Source: OPU3-GD-OMZ sp001901525 (lineage in GTDB: Bacteria; Pseudomonadota; Gammaproteobacteria; Methylococcales; Methylomonadaceae). From it: a stretch of DNA of 64,000 nt. Positions 63,175 to 64,000 of this stretch are shown here, piece after piece. Location of the stretch: assembly GCA_963981505.1 (NCBI GenBank), contig CAXCEI010000001.1, forward strand, positions 1-64,000. Reading direction: 5' to 3'. The translations under genes were made by a program, and so were the position numbers. The notes beneath the pieces are model-generated. The model was given only the letters and a program-made list of their open reading frames with translations. It was not told where the DNA came from and searched no databases. Position 1 is the first letter of the stretch; the number at the start of each line of letters is the position of its first letter.

Positions 63175-64000
63175 TTACACGAGAGGTAACTGAAACACAA
63201 AACCTGCCCCGTCGTGATACTCCGTATCCAACCAAATACTACCCCGATGCTCTTCAACTATTTTTTTCACTATAGCCAAGCCCAAACCGGTTCCCTTTTC
63301 TTTATGGGTAATATAAGGCTCAAAAATATTATCCGTTTGTTCTGACTTAATACCCGGGCCGTTATCATAAACACCAACCTCAACCACCTGCGCATTTTTT
63401 TTATCCAAGAACTGCACCGTAACCGTTATGCAGCCTTCATAAGCTAACGCTTCCAAGGCATTCTTTATCAAATTATGCAATACCTGTCGAACTTGAATCG
63501 GATCAGCTTCAACATCCGGTACAGTCGCGCCCAACCGCACTCTAAATTCAACTTTCGGCTGCAAGGAGTATAACGCGACCACCTGCTGAATCAAATCAGG
63601 TAAAGAAATACTTTCTGTATTTTTTTTAGAGGGCTTCGCATACTCCGCAAATTCATCCACCATTTTCTTCATAACTTCAACTTGCTGAACAATGGTTTTA
63701 GTCGACCGCTCCAACATGGTTGCCGATGATTCATCCAGCACCCCAGAAAGTTTTAACTGTAATCTCTCAGCTGATAATTGTATCGGTGTTAATGGGTTTT
63801 TTATTTCATGTGCTAACCGCCGCGCAACCTCACCCCAAGCCGCATTTTTTTGCGCCTGAACCAAATCGGAAACATCATCAAAAACAATAACCGCGCCAAT
63901 CCGTCCATGACGTTGAGAAAACAACGGCGCACCCCGACAAAGAATTTCCTGCCTTCCTTTAGGCCCTAATAAACTAACATGTTGCTGCCAGGTAAAATTC
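63175..64000 (-). CDS. ntrY: NtrY-like sensor histidine kinase, C-terminal part (runs off the window)
   Basis: The frame is open to the right window edge, so the start and the expected membrane helices and HAMP region lie outside. What is visible is the end of a PAS-like domain (VIVFDDVSDLVQAQKNAAW), the phospho-acceptor motif RRLAHEIKNPLTPIQLSAERL (H-box, about 150 bases in) and the ATPase domain with NLIKNALEAL, VYDNGPGI and GTGLGLAIVKK. The kinase core looks intact. Partner of the NtrX-like gene, 28 bases downstream. Confidence 0.92.
   Translation of the reverse strand, partial: NFTWQQHVSLLGPKGRQEILCRGAPLFSQRHGRIGAVIVFDDVSDLVQAQKNAAWGEVARRLAHEIKNPLTPIQLSAERLQLKLSGVLDESSATMLERSTKTIVQQVEVMKKMVDEFAEYAKPSKKNTESISLPDLIQQVVALYSLQPKVEFRVRLGATVPDVEADPIQVRQVLHNLIKNALEALAYEGCITVTVQFLDKKNAQVVEVGVYDNGPGIKSEQTDNIFEPYITHKEKGTGLGLAIVKKIVEEHRGSIWLDTEYHDGAGFVFQLPLV

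Noticed and set aside
1..64000. CRISPR arrays, insertion sequences, phage genes and integration sites
   Set aside because: No spaced direct repeats, transposase, integrase or tRNA-end duplication were seen by reading; a systematic repeat search was not possible.

Overview
The window reads as a chromosomal segment of a moderately AT-rich gammaproteobacterium with a tetrahydromethanopterin (H4MPT)/methanofuran C1 pathway, most likely a methylotroph of Methylococcales type. The basis is a complete fhcBADC operon (formyltransferase/hydrolase complex), a Fae-family protein beside it, and typically gammaproteobacterial gene orders: tig-clpP-clpX-lon-hupB-tRNAs-ppiD, hemCDXY, aas-lplT, cmoA-cmoB, dnaQ-rnhA, rplM-rpsI and ntrY-ntrX. 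No genus is assigned. No phage, insertion sequence, integrase, CRISPR array or rRNA was seen; coding density is high and several convergent genes overlap at their stop codons.

Layout. 0-2.4 kb: a minus-strand run of cobO, thpR, a di-heme peroxidase gene without its N-terminal half, a small secreted protein and the start of another exported protein. 2.5-8.3 kb: tex, then sbcC with no sbcD beside it. 8.4-13.9 kb: aas-lplT lysophospholipid salvage pair, a Nudix hydrolase, a Nif3-like protein and an alpha/beta hydrolase. 14.0-17.7 kb: mlaC-cmoA-cmoB-rimO (tRNA wobble and ribosomal protein modification). 17.8-23.9 kb: hemB-aroE, a gamma-carbonic anhydrase, prlC-ubiD. 23.9-28.1 kb: hemCDXY; together with hemB this gives much of early tetrapyrrole synthesis. 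28.3-33.6 kb: argH, an orphan TRAP binding protein, gap-pyk. 33.6-37.2 kb: dnaQ, rnhA, a methyltransferase, mltD. 37.2-43.3 kb: a YejABEF-type peptide ABC importer. 43.4-52.8 kb: fabI, ppiD, tRNA-Asp, tRNA-Val, hupB, lon, clpX, clpP, tig, tRNA-Leu.

52.9-60.7 kb is the most distinctive part. It holds a CPBP membrane protease, a radical SAM protein divergent from a Fae paralogue that lacks the expected catalytic histidine, a PurN-like formyltransferase with a changed substrate-phosphate loop, and fhcBADC. FhcABCD moves the formyl group from H4MPT to methanofuran and hydrolyses it to formate, so a second formyl-handling enzyme and a non-canonical Fae next to it make a plausible C1 cofactor or regulation module whose function cannot be read from sequence alone.

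60.8-64.0 kb: rplM-rpsI behind a strong sigma70-like promoter and ahead of a clear terminator, then an NtrX-like regulator with a degenerate AAA+ domain and the 3' part of its NtrY-like kinase, which runs off the window end.
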